Below are positions 7,191 through 15,132 of a DNA stretch of 30,258 nucleotides, piece by piece. The stretch is from an uncultured Opitutales bacterium. GTDB lineage: Bacteria > Verrucomicrobiota > Verrucomicrobiia > Opitutales > Intestinicryptomonadaceae. How positions within the stretch are numbered: the stretch's first letter is position 1; every line of letters begins with the position of its first letter. Under the pieces are notes generated by a model. That model was given only the letters and a program-made list of their open reading frames with translations, had not been told where the DNA came from and did no database searches. The stretch is taken from the NCBI GenBank assembly GCA_900546565.1, contig URDC01000021.1, positions 1 through 30,258 of the forward strand, in the 5' to 3' direction. The translations under genes were made by a program, and so were the position numbers.

Positions 7191-10100
7191 ATGGCGAAGG
7201 CTAAAAGAAAGAATGTCGAAAAATTGGGCGACGTAGTGGGCAAAACTCGCCCCGTTGCCGGTTTTGTCCTGCTTGTTATTGGCGTGTTTTTGGCGGTGTC
7301 GGTTCTCGGTTTTGCGGCGGGGCAGGAGGTGTTTTTTACGCATTATTTCGAGCCGTATTTGCTGTCCACCGAAAACGGCGGCTCGAATTTGTGCGGACGC
7401 GCGGGCGCGACGATTTCGCTTGCGGCGGTATTGCTCGTCGGGGCTGCGACATATATGCTGCCCGTGTATGTTTTGTGGTTTGCGTCGTGCTGTTTTAGAC
7501 ACAGGGCGGTATTGCTCTCGAAAGTCGAATTCGCGGCGGTCGTCGTGGGCGTGCTTTCGCTTTCTGTTACGGCAGCGGTGTTTCAGGATTTCTTCGGTTC
7601 GAGTGCGCCGCTGCAAAGCGCGACGTTCCCGATCGGATGGGGCGGCGAGTTCGGCTATTTGGTCTGGGGCGTTTTAAAGCCCACATTCGACACTGTCGGA
7701 AGTTTTATCGTCTTGGGCGGAATTTACTTGGTCTCGCTCGGAGTGGTGTTTATCGAAAGCCCCGCCGATGCCGCGCGCGAGGCGGCCGAAGCGTCGAAGA
7801 CCGCCTGCGCATTTGTCTGGCGGGCGGCAAAAGCCGTCGTCCTGTTTTTTGCGCTGCTGCCGGTCCGCGCATTTAGGGCGTTGTTTTTTAGACGGGCGAA
7901 CGCCGAAGCCGAAAACGGCGAAGACCCCGAGCTTTTGAAACGCGCGGCAAGGGCTAAGGGTGTTATGGTTGCCGAGGCGCGCGCGGAGAACGCTTCGGAC
8001 AAAAATTCCGAAAGCGGCAAAGACGCCGTATTCGCTGCGGGCGAGAATGATTTAATAGATCCCGAACGCGTAAAAATAGGCGACATCGATTTGCGCGAGC
8101 TAGACGATTTTGTCCGCGCTTTGGGCGCGTCGCCTTCGCGCAGCCCTGCGGCGGACGGCGATTCCGCGCTTGTGCCCGTGCCCGAAGTTTCGGATTTCGA
8201 AGCCACAGGCGGCGCAAATTTGGGAGGTTCTGAAACGGGGCTTGTCGATTCCGAAGAAGAAAAGTCTCCGTCTAATTTTAGCGGCGTGCAAATGGATTTG
8301 TCGAAAGTAAACATATCTTCGACCAACCTAGAACGCGGCGCGGTTGTGGAAGCCGAAGCCACCGATTTTGAGCCCGCGCATTCCGCCGATTTCTCGGACA
8401 CCGCAGAAGAACACGATGTTGCCGCAGAACGGGAAGAAAACGCCGCAGACGGAGTCCCGTTCCCGCACGGGTCGTCGGGAAACGGAGATACCAATTCGGT
8501 CGTCGACGCGATTTTGTCGAAACATAAATCCGACGCGGAAAAGTCGGCGGGCGCTTCGTTCGCGCAATCGGCGGGTTCGCCCCAAGCGGAAGCTGCCGAA
8601 TCCGTTGCCGCGGACGGCGGCGCGAAGCTCAGCATAAACGTGATAAAGGACGGCGATATGTCGGGCGTCGACGAGTCGGAAGACGCCGCCAAACCCGCGC
8701 CGCGCAGGACAGTCCCCGCAAAATACGTGTTTCCGAAATTGTCGCTGCTTGCCGAGCCGCAGAGCAAAACGGACGTTCCGAAAGAGGATTACGAGGCGCG
8801 AATTACCGAAATCGTCCGCGCCATCGGAGAGTTTGGCGTAAAGGTTCTGCCTGCGAACGCTTATTCGGGGCCGGTAATTACGCGCTACGAAGTTCTGCCC
8901 GCTCCGGGTGTGCGCATCAGCCGCATTGCCAATTTGGAGGACGATATCACGGGGCGTATCAAGGCGGAAAAAGTCCGCATAATCGCTCCCGTTCCGGGGC
9001 GCGGGACGGTCGGTATCGAGGTGCCGAACAAGTACAGACTCAACGTGTCCATGCGCGAAGTGCTGATGTCGAAGCAGTGGCGCGAAACGAAATTCGAAAT
9101 TCCAATCGCGCTCGGCAAAGACGCCACGGGAGTCCCGATTGTCGCCAACCTCAAAAAAATGACGCACGCGCTCATTGCGGGTTCTACAAATTCGGGCAAA
9201 AGCGTTTGCATAAACACAATCATAATTTCGATGCTCTATAAGATGACGCCCGCGGATTTGCGCCTTATCATGATCGACCCGAAAATGGTCGAGTTGCAGG
9301 TCTACAACACCATTCCGCATATGCTCATACCCGTAGTAAGCGACGTCAAAAAGGCTGCCGCCGCGCTCAAATGGCTAGTGGGCGAAATGATGCGCCGCTA
9401 CCAGATTTTCAACAAAACGGGCGTGCGCAACATCGACGGATTCAACGCCAAGATTTTGAAGGACAAATCCGAAATGCAGCGCGCCGAAGAGGAGTTCGCC
9501 CAGATGAGCTCCGAAGAGCGTCAGGCTGCGCTGGCTGCGAAGTCCGAGTCGCTGCATTCGGGCGACGTCGAAATCCCCGACGAAAAACTGCCGTATATCG
9601 TCTGCATAATCGACGAGCTCGCCGACCTCATGAGCGTCGTCGGCAAGGAGGTCGAACAATACATCGCCCGCATCACCCAGCTTGCGAGAGCCGCAGGCAT
9701 ACATATGATAATCGCCACGCAACGCCCCGACGTGAAAGTCGTCACGGGTATGGTTAAAAACAACCTGCCCACGCGAATCGCCTTCAAGGTTACGTCGCAA
9801 ATCGATAGCCGCACGATTCTCGACCGCAAGGGGGCGGAGTCGTTAATCGGCTTGGGCGATATGCTTTTCCAGAACAACGGCGCGCCCGACGTGGTGCGAG
9901 CGCAGGGGGCGTTCCTTTCGGACGAGGAAATAGAGGCGGTCGTCGAGGCCCTGAAAGTCAACGGCGAACCGCAATACGCCGAGGAGGTTCAGGCGCAGAT
10001 AGACGCTTCCGACGAAGACTCCGACGAAATCGGCGAGGGCGAGGGCGGCAAATACGGAGATCCGATGACAGTCAAGGCTATCAGCGTCATCCGAGCCGAG

Positions 10101-10247
10101 CAGAAGGCGAGCACGTCCTTCTTGCAGCGCAAACTCGGTATAGGTTACGGACGCGCCGCCAAGATTATCGACGAACTCGAAGACCGCGGCATTATCGGCA
10201 AAAGCGACGCCACAGGCAAGCGGGAGGTATTTACCGACAACTTGTAG
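7191..10247 (+). CDS. ftsK: DNA translocase FtsK
   Basis: Septum-anchored motor that pumps chromosome ends apart during division. The 1018 residues comprise an N-terminal membrane domain with about four or five hydrophobic segments within ~20-225. A long acidic, low-complexity linker (~245-570) follows. The RecA-like motor has Walker A GSTNSGKS (664-671) and Walker B IVCIIDELADLM (Asp808-Glu809), followed by ATQRPDVKVVTG. The C-terminal winged-helix gamma domain (~957-1018, including FLQRKLGIGYGRAAKIIDEL) normally reads polar KOPS DNA motifs. The ATG at 7191 was preferred over TTG at 7170 or 7185; none has a convincing ribosome-binding site. An intrinsic terminator lies about 170 bp past the stop. 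Confidence 0.96.
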   Translation: MAKAKRKNVEKLGDVVGKTRPVAGFVLLVIGVFLAVSVLGFAAGQEVFFTHYFEPYLLSTENGGSNLCGRAGATISLAAVLLVGAATYMLPVYVLWFASCCFRHRAVLLSKVEFAAVVVGVLSLSVTAAVFQDFFGSSAPLQSATFPIGWGGEFGYLVWGVLKPTFDTVGSFIVLGGIYLVSLGVVFIESPADAAREAAEASKTACAFVWRAAKAVVLFFALLPVRAFRALFFRRANAEAENGEDPELLKRAARAKGVMVAEARAENASDKNSESGKDAVFAAGENDLIDPERVKIGDIDLRELDDFVRALGASPSRSPAADGDSALVPVPEVSDFEATGGANLGGSETGLVDSEEEKSPSNFSGVQMDLSKVNISSTNLERGAVVEAEATDFEPAHSADFSDTAEEHDVAAEREENAADGVPFPHGSSGNGDTNSVVDAILSKHKSDAEKSAGASFAQSAGSPQAEAAESVAADGGAKLSINVIKDGDMSGVDESEDAAKPAPRRTVPAKYVFPKLSLLAEPQSKTDVPKEDYEARITEIVRAIGEFGVKVLPANAYSGPVITRYEVLPAPGVRISRIANLEDDITGRIKAEKVRIIAPVPGRGTVGIEVPNKYRLNVSMREVLMSKQWRETKFEIPIALGKDATGVPIVANLKKMTHALIAGSTNSGKSVCINTIIISMLYKMTPADLRLIMIDPKMVELQVYNTIPHMLIPVVSDVKKAAAALKWLVGEMMRRYQIFNKTGVRNIDGFNAKILKDKSEMQRAEEEFAQMSSEERQAALAAKSESLHSGDVEIPDEKLPYIVCIIDELADLMSVVGKEVEQYIARITQLARAAGIHMIIATQRPDVKVVTGMVKNNLPTRIAFKVTSQIDSRTILDRKGAESLIGLGDMLFQNNGAPDVVRAQGAFLSDEEIEAVVEALKVNGEPQYAEEVQAQIDASDEDSDEIGEGEGGKYGDPMTVKAISVIRAEQKASTSFLQRKLGIGYGRAAKIIDELEDRGIIGKSDATGKREVFTDNL

Positions 10248-10250
10248 CCG

Positions 10251-10410
10251 CACCCGCTCCTCAAATTCCGCTTGCCGCGCCCGCGCCCTACACCCGCTGT
10301 TCCGCCCCCGAGCCTCTCTTTCTGCCACACACCGCCACGACTTCCCTTTCCGCCGCGGCTGAGCGTTCCGCCCGCCGCGCCGCTTGCCGCGCCCCGCCAA
10401 CCGCGGACGC
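10251..10410 (+). other. C-rich, G-poor spacer after ftsK (possible Rho-loading region)
   Basis: No convincing gene lies between the ftsK stop and lpxC. The plus strand here is strikingly rich in C and pyrimidine runs and poor in G, unlike the flanking genes. A C-over-G RNA segment behind a stop codon is the general character of a Rho utilisation site, but no strict consensus exists. An intrinsic terminator follows it. Confidence 0.35.
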
Positions 10411-10411
10411 T

Positions 10412-10440
10412 AAAAAAAGCTTTACCAAAGCGCTTTTTTG
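10412..10440 (+). terminator. Intrinsic terminator between ftsK and lpxC
   Basis: The short hairpin GCTTT-ACC-AAAGC (10419-10431) is preceded by an A-run and followed by GC and six T (10434-10439). The flanking A and T runs can extend the stem. It separates the recN-ftsK transcript from the lipid A genes. Confidence 0.65.
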
Positions 10441-10471
10441 TTATTAAATTCCGTGTTTTTATTTATTTGAT

Positions 10472-11842
10472 ATGAAGCAGCGAACGATTGTTAAAGAAGT
10501 TGGCGTGTCGGGAAAGGCGTTGCATAGCGGCGCGGAAGTTTCGATGACGTTCAAGCCAGCCCCCGAAAATACGGGCATAGTTTTCAAGCGCGTAGACGTC
10601 TTCGGCAAGCCCGAAGTGCGCCCGCACATCTCGCTTATTTCGTCCGACTTGGTGCGTAACACGGGCGTTACTTCGGGGCACGTCAAGCTCCATACAATCG
10701 AGCACGTCATGGCTACAATGTCTGGTATGGGAATCGACAACTGCATTGTCGAAATGAACTCGGGCGAACCTCCCATTATGGACGGTTCGGCAAAGGCGTT
10801 TGTAGAAATGGTGTCGGAAGCGGGGGCGGTGGAACAGGACGCCGACTGCGAAGTTTTCGAATTGCGCGAGCCCGTCTCGATTTCCGACGGCGTTCGCTCC
10901 GTAATTGCATTGCCCAATCCCGACGGTCTCAAAATCACCTGCACTTCGACGGACGACCGCCGCACCCACACCCAGCACCTTTCAGTCGACATCGATCCGG
11001 AAACGTTCGAGCGCGAAATTGCCCCCGCGCGCACTTTCACCGTTTACGAAGACATCGAGCCTCTGCTTAAAATCGGCAAAATTCAGGGCGGCAGCCTCGA
11101 TTCCGCAATTGTAATCAAGGGCGACAAAATTCTCTCGAAGGAACCGCTGCGCTTTAAGGACGAGTTCGTGCGCCACAAGATATTGGACATCATCGGCGAC
11201 ATCGCGCTTTTGGGTGTAAAGCTCAAAGCCCATATCATTGCGGTGCGCACGGGACACTCGCTCAACGCCCGGCTCACGTCCGAAATCTACCAGCAAATGT
11301 TAAAATACAAGGCGGCAGCCACGAAGGGTTCGGCTAAGCCCGCGGCGGCAAAGAGCGCGGTTGCCGAAAAGAAAAACGTCGTGGTTTCGACCGAGACTAC
11401 ACTCGATGCGCGCCGCATTATGGATTTAGTTCCGCACCGTTATCCGTTCGTTCTCATCGACCGCGTCGAGAAAATCGAAAACGAATCGGAAATCGTCGCC
11501 ATTAAAAACGTGACCGTGAACGAACCGTATTTTCAGGGGCATTTCCCCGGCAATCCCGTTATGCCCGGAGTTTTGCAGCTCGAAGCAATGGCTCAGACCG
11601 CAGGCATTTTGATGTTCAAAAAAATCGACTGTGAAAACAAGCTCGCATTCTTTATGAGTGCCGACAAGGTGAAGTTTCGCAAGGCGGTAAAGCCGGGCGA
11701 CCAGCTCCGCATTCACGGCGTCATTACAAAAAACAGGGGAGACAAAATCATTTGCGCGAAAGTCGAGTGCACGGTTGCGGACTCGGTTGTGAGTTCGGCG
11801 GAATTGATGTTCTCGATTATGGATGCCAACGAAGCCCCGTAG
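10472..11842 (+). CDS. lpxC/fabZ: Bifunctional LpxC-FabZ: UDP-3-O-acyl-GlcNAc deacetylase / 3-hydroxyacyl-ACP dehydratase
   Basis: One 456-residue protein joins two enzymes. Residues 1-~280 are LpxC, the committed, zinc-dependent step of lipid A synthesis: HTIEHVM with Glu77 and His78, HKILDIIGD with His235 and Asp239, and GHSLN with His262 fit the zinc ligands and catalytic residues. A Lys/Ala-rich linker spans ~281-303. Residues ~304-456 are FabZ, which dehydrates 3-hydroxyacyl-ACP in fatty acid elongation: PHRYPFVLIDR (321-331) and GHFPGNPVMPGVLQLEAMAQ (356-375), with His357 and Glu371 as likely catalytic residues. Such fusions are known from Bacteroidota and some other phyla. lpxA follows after about 80 bp. 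No clear ribosome-binding site precedes the ATG. Confidence 0.95.
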   Translation: MKQRTIVKEVGVSGKALHSGAEVSMTFKPAPENTGIVFKRVDVFGKPEVRPHISLISSDLVRNTGVTSGHVKLHTIEHVMATMSGMGIDNCIVEMNSGEPPIMDGSAKAFVEMVSEAGAVEQDADCEVFELREPVSISDGVRSVIALPNPDGLKITCTSTDDRRTHTQHLSVDIDPETFEREIAPARTFTVYEDIEPLLKIGKIQGGSLDSAIVIKGDKILSKEPLRFKDEFVRHKILDIIGDIALLGVKLKAHIIAVRTGHSLNARLTSEIYQQMLKYKAAATKGSAKPAAAKSAVAEKKNVVVSTETTLDARRIMDLVPHRYPFVLIDRVEKIENESEIVAIKNVTVNEPYFQGHFPGNPVMPGVLQLEAMAQTAGILMFKKIDCENKLAFFMSADKVKFRKAVKPGDQLRIHGVITKNRGDKIICAKVECTVADSVVSSAELMFSIMDANEAP

Positions 11843-11923
11843 CCCGAATCGGAACGGGGAAAGTCGGCAAAAGACGCGCGGCATTTCGGCGCAAATAAAA
11901 GCGGCAATACAAAAATTTTATAT

Positions 11924-12700
11924 ATGGCAAAAATTCATCCAACGGCTATTGTGGAAAGCTCGGCGGTTCTCGCCGACGACGTTGAAGTGGGCGCGTATGC
12001 CTACATCGGCGGCAGTGTTAACATCGGCGCGGGGACAAAAATCGGACACCACGCCACGGTTGACGGCAACACAGTTATGGGCGAGAACAACGAAGTTTTC
12101 CCCTACGCGTTCATCGGCGGCAAAACGCACGACTTGAAATATGTCGGCGGCAACCCCGGGCTGAAAATCGGCAACAATAACGTGTTCCGAGAATACACTA
12201 CGGTTCATACCGCCACAGCCGAGGGCAATACGACTATCGTCGGCAACTACAACAACATTCTCGCATACAGCCATATCGCCCACGATTGCGTTTTGGGCGA
12301 CCGCATTGTGATGAGCGCGTTTTCGGGCTTGGCCGGTCACGTCGTAGTCGGCGACCACGTCGTGATTGCGGGTATGACCGGCGCGCACCAGTTCTCGCGC
12401 ATAGGCCAGTATGCAATGATTAGCTCTCTCACAAAACAGGTCAAAGACCTTCCCCCGTTCTTCATTTCGGACGGCAACCCAGCGGAAGTCCGCGCGATAA
12501 ACAAGATAAATATGCAGCGCAACGGCTTTACCGTCGAAGAAATCGACATCGCGTTCAGCGCGTTCAAAATCATTTACAAAAGCCATCTCTCGCGACCGAA
12601 CGCGATTGCGGAGCTGCACAAGCGGGCCGACGCGGATTCGCGCGTGATTAAAATTTTGCTCGAATTTATGGAAGCCCCTTCGGTTCGGGGTTTGGCTTAA
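11924..12700 (+). CDS. lpxA: UDP-N-acetylglucosamine O-acyltransferase
   Basis: First enzyme of lipid A synthesis; it transfers a 3-hydroxyacyl chain from ACP to UDP-GlcNAc. The 258 residues match the family. The N-terminal two-thirds is a left-handed beta helix of hexapeptide repeats, for example VEVGAYAYIGGSVNIGAG. HIAHDC places the likely catalytic base at His120, and GMTGAHQFSRIG (150-161) holds the second conserved His. The C-terminal helices (~195-258) bind ACP in homologues. Placement after lpxC-fabZ groups the acyl-ACP and lipid A steps together. A hairpin with a long T-run follows the stop. Confidence 0.96.
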   Translation: MAKIHPTAIVESSAVLADDVEVGAYAYIGGSVNIGAGTKIGHHATVDGNTVMGENNEVFPYAFIGGKTHDLKYVGGNPGLKIGNNNVFREYTTVHTATAEGNTTIVGNYNNILAYSHIAHDCVLGDRIVMSAFSGLAGHVVVGDHVVIAGMTGAHQFSRIGQYAMISSLTKQVKDLPPFFISDGNPAEVRAINKINMQRNGFTVEEIDIAFSAFKIIYKSHLSRPNAIAELHKRADADSRVIKILLEFMEAPSVRGLA

Positions 12701-12720
12701 ACAAAAACGGAATTTTAAAC

Positions 12721-12758
12721 GCGCCTTCAAAATATCGGTTTGGGGCGCATTTTTTTTT
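12721..12758 (+). terminator. Intrinsic terminator after lpxA
   Basis: GCGCC (12721-12725) pairs with GGCGC (12744-12748), extendable by two G-U pairs, with an AT-rich loop of about 14-18 nt. A run of T fills 12750-12758. The T-run touches the next start codon at 12759. Confidence 0.6.
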
Positions 12759-13310
12759 ATGAATTTTACGGAAAAATCGCACGAAATTGCAGCGGAATTC
12801 GGCGGAATAAAAACGGCGGTCGACGCCACACTCGGCGGCGGGCGCGACGCGCTTTTTTTGGCGTCGCTCGACGGTTGCGAAAAAGTCTACGGCTTCGACG
12901 TCCAGCCCGAGGCATTGGAGCGTTCGCGCAGACTTTTAGAGTCGCGCGGCGTTGCGGAAAAAGTCGAACTTTTGCTGACGGGGCACGAAAATATGGCGCA
13001 GGTTTTGGGCGCGGACAAACGCGGAAAAATTAACTGCTTTTTCTTTAATTTGGGGTGGCTGCCCAATTCCGACAAGTCGATAGCCACTCGCGCCGAAACT
13101 ACACTTGCGGCATTGGCGGCGGCTTCGGAACTTGCCGATACATCCCATTGCCTTTTAAGCATTTTGTGCTACAAAGCGCATTCGGGCGCAATGGCGGAGT
13201 TCGAAGCGGTGCGCGATTTCGTCCGCGAAAACTTCGGCGCATACGAATCGTATACCGACCCCGCCAACAGCCGTTCGCCCGAGCTGATTGTGGTAAAATT
13301 GCGCGGTTAA
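12759..13310 (+). CDS. mnmM: MnmM/YtqB-like class I SAM-dependent RNA methyltransferase
   Basis: A small 183-residue Rossmann methyltransferase of the former 'rRNA methylase' family. YtqB/MnmM members methylate 5-aminomethyl(-2-thio)uridine at the tRNA wobble position. SAM motif I is VDATLGGGRD (21-30). The acidic ribose-binding residue is in GFDVQ (Asp47). The family hallmark FNLGWLPNSDKSI spans 96-108, followed by ATRAETTLAAL. Whether it makes the mnm5 modification here is inferred from family. The ATG abuts a U-rich terminator tract and has no Shine-Dalgarno sequence, so its expression signal is unclear. The next gene starts 145 bp downstream. Confidence 0.82.
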   Translation: MNFTEKSHEIAAEFGGIKTAVDATLGGGRDALFLASLDGCEKVYGFDVQPEALERSRRLLESRGVAEKVELLLTGHENMAQVLGADKRGKINCFFFNLGWLPNSDKSIATRAETTLAALAAASELADTSHCLLSILCYKAHSGAMAEFEAVRDFVRENFGAYESYTDPANSRSPELIVVKLRG

Positions 13311-13455
13311 CTTCGGTTCGCAATACCGCGATTGCGCCAACGTCCGCCCCCCGCCGCCCGACGGCCGCAAAACAGCCCCGCAAAGCGGCGGCGGCATTCC
13401 GCAAAAAATCGAAAAAAGAACTTTAAAAAAATTTTATAAATATCAATATGGAACT

Positions 13456-13935
13456 ATGCAAAAACTTTTAAAATTGATGTTGGACGGCGAGGCGCTCTCG
13501 ACCGAGCAAATGGGCAAAATTCTGGGCCTTACGAAAGAGGAACTCGACAGACAGCTCAAAGAACTTACCGACGCGGGTATTTTGCTGGGCTGGCGTCCTG
13601 TAATCAACGCCGACGCGGAGAAGTCTAAGGTTCACGCGGCAATCGAACTGCGCATCGCGCCCGAACGCGACGGCGGCTACGACCGCCTCGCGCAGCGCGT
13701 AAGCAAGTTCGACGAAGTCGATTCGTGCTACCTTATGAGCGGCGCATACGACCTTCTCTTGTTCGTCAAGGCGGATTCGCTCAAAGACGTTGCAAGCTTC
13801 GTCTACGAAAAACTCGCCACAATCAAGGGCGTCAATTCCACGGCCACACACTTCTTCCTGAAAACGTATAAAAATCAGGGCTTCATTATCCGCCGCGAAC
13901 CCGTCTCGGAGGACAGGCTTATTTATTCGCCGTAG
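13456..13935 (+). CDS. Lrp/AsnC-family transcriptional regulator (AlaR-like)
   Basis: The 159 residues have the two-part Lrp architecture: an N-terminal helix-turn-helix (~15-43, LSTEQMGKILGLTKEELDRQ) and a C-terminal ligand-sensing RAM domain (~60-150). The RAM domain includes VDSCYLMSGAYDLLLFVKA, the typical G-x-Y-D-hydrophobic stretch. These proteins form octamers or dimers and respond to amino acids. It lies 18 bp before an aminotransferase, the same order as alaR-alaT (yugG-yugH) in Bacillus subtilis, so it probably regulates that gene and itself. No operator could be defined. An AT-rich stretch at 13423-13445 could hold its promoter. Confidence 0.88.
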   Translation: MQKLLKLMLDGEALSTEQMGKILGLTKEELDRQLKELTDAGILLGWRPVINADAEKSKVHAAIELRIAPERDGGYDRLAQRVSKFDEVDSCYLMSGAYDLLLFVKADSLKDVASFVYEKLATIKGVNSTATHFFLKTYKNQGFIIRREPVSEDRLIYSP

Positions 13936-13953
13936 AATAGAGTATTTTTCATT

Positions 13954-15132
13954 ATGAATAATCCAAAAAGATTTATAGCAAACCACGTTCTCGATTTGCC
14001 CAAGTCGGGAATCAGGGAATTTTTCGCCATTGCCGCCACTATGAAAGACGCAATTTCGCTCGGCATAGGCGAGCCCGACTTCGTCACGCCGTGGCATATC
14101 AGAGAGTCCGCCATTTTTGCGCTCGAAAACGGCAAGACTTCATATACCGACAACCTCGGCTTGCGTTCGCTCAGAAACGAAATCGCGAAATACGTCGAGA
14201 ACAATTTCAAAATCTCCTACAATCCCGAAAGCGAAATCTTGGTTGGAGTCGGTGTTTCGGAAGTGTTGGATTGCGTTTTGCGCGCAATTATCAACCCCGG
14301 CGACAAGGTTCTGTACCACGAGCCGTGCTTCGTATCCTACGCGCCCAGCGTCAAGCTTTCGCACGGAATCCCCGTCGCGGTAAAAACGCGCCCCGAGGAC
14401 AATTTTTCCTTCAATATCGAGGAGGTCAAAAAGGCGTGGCAGCCCGGTTGCAAGGCGATTATGCTCAACTTTCCGACAAACCCCACAGGCGGCGTCGCCG
14501 AACGCCCTCAGTTGGAGGCTCTGGCGGAATTCGCCAAAGAAAAGGATATGCTCGTTATCAGCGACGAAATTTATTCGGAGCTTACCTACGATGGCGAACA
14601 CGTCTCGATAGCGTCTATTGACGGAATGAAGGAGCGTTGCGTCTTCCTGCACGGCTTCTCGAAGGCGTTCGCAATGACGGGGTTCAGAGTCGGCTATGCG
14701 TGCGCCCCCAAGGAGATTATCGAGGGCGCAATGAAAGCCCACCAGTATGCCATTATGTGCGCGCCCATCGTCTCGCAGGAGGCGGCGGTCGAGGCGTTGC
14801 GCAACGGGCGCAAGTCGATGCTTCATATGCGCGAGCAGTATCAGAGCCGCCGCGACTTCATCGTCGGCAAATTCAACGAAATGGGCATGGATTGCCACCT
14901 GCCAAAGGGCACGTTCTACGCGTTCCCGTCGGTGCGCAGATTCGGAATGTCGTCAATGGATTTCGCCAAATACATTTTGAACGAGGCGAAAGTCGCCGTC
15001 GTTCCGGGCTCGGCATTCGGCGAGGACGGCGAGGGCTTTGTGCGCGCGAGCTTCTCGACCAGCTACGAAAACCTCGTAGAGGCGGCCGAGAGAATGAAAA
15101 CCGCTTTGGATAAACTTCAATGCCGCAGGTAA
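13954..15132 (+). CDS. PLP-dependent class I/II aminotransferase (AlaT/YugH-like)
   Basis: Predicted alanine or related amino-acid transaminase; 392 residues, fold type I. Visible elements are SLGIGEPDF (35-43), SYTDNLGL (63-70), NFPTNPTGG (172-180), SDEIYSEL (203-210) with Asp204 contacting the PLP ring, and HGFSKAFAMTGFRVGYA (233-249) with the PLP lysine at Lys237. A C-terminal GFVRASF carries the likely substrate-carboxylate arginine. Overall wording and the adjacent Lrp gene closely recall B. subtilis AlaT. Substrate preference is inferred. The 3' end overlaps the der start by 13 bp, so translation of the two genes is likely coupled. Confidence 0.88.
   Translation: MNNPKRFIANHVLDLPKSGIREFFAIAATMKDAISLGIGEPDFVTPWHIRESAIFALENGKTSYTDNLGLRSLRNEIAKYVENNFKISYNPESEILVGVGVSEVLDCVLRAIINPGDKVLYHEPCFVSYAPSVKLSHGIPVAVKTRPEDNFSFNIEEVKKAWQPGCKAIMLNFPTNPTGGVAERPQLEALAEFAKEKDMLVISDEIYSELTYDGEHVSIASIDGMKERCVFLHGFSKAFAMTGFRVGYACAPKEIIEGAMKAHQYAIMCAPIVSQEAAVEALRNGRKSMLHMREQYQSRRDFIVGKFNEMGMDCHLPKGTFYAFPSVRRFGMSSMDFAKYILNEAKVAVVPGSAFGEDGEGFVRASFSTSYENLVEAAERMKTALDKLQCRR

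Noticed and set aside
13351..13391. GC-rich inverted repeat CCGCCGC/GCGGCGG before the Lrp gene
   Set aside because: The loop is about 27 nt and no T-run follows, so it is neither a clear terminator nor a defined operator; it may reflect composition only.
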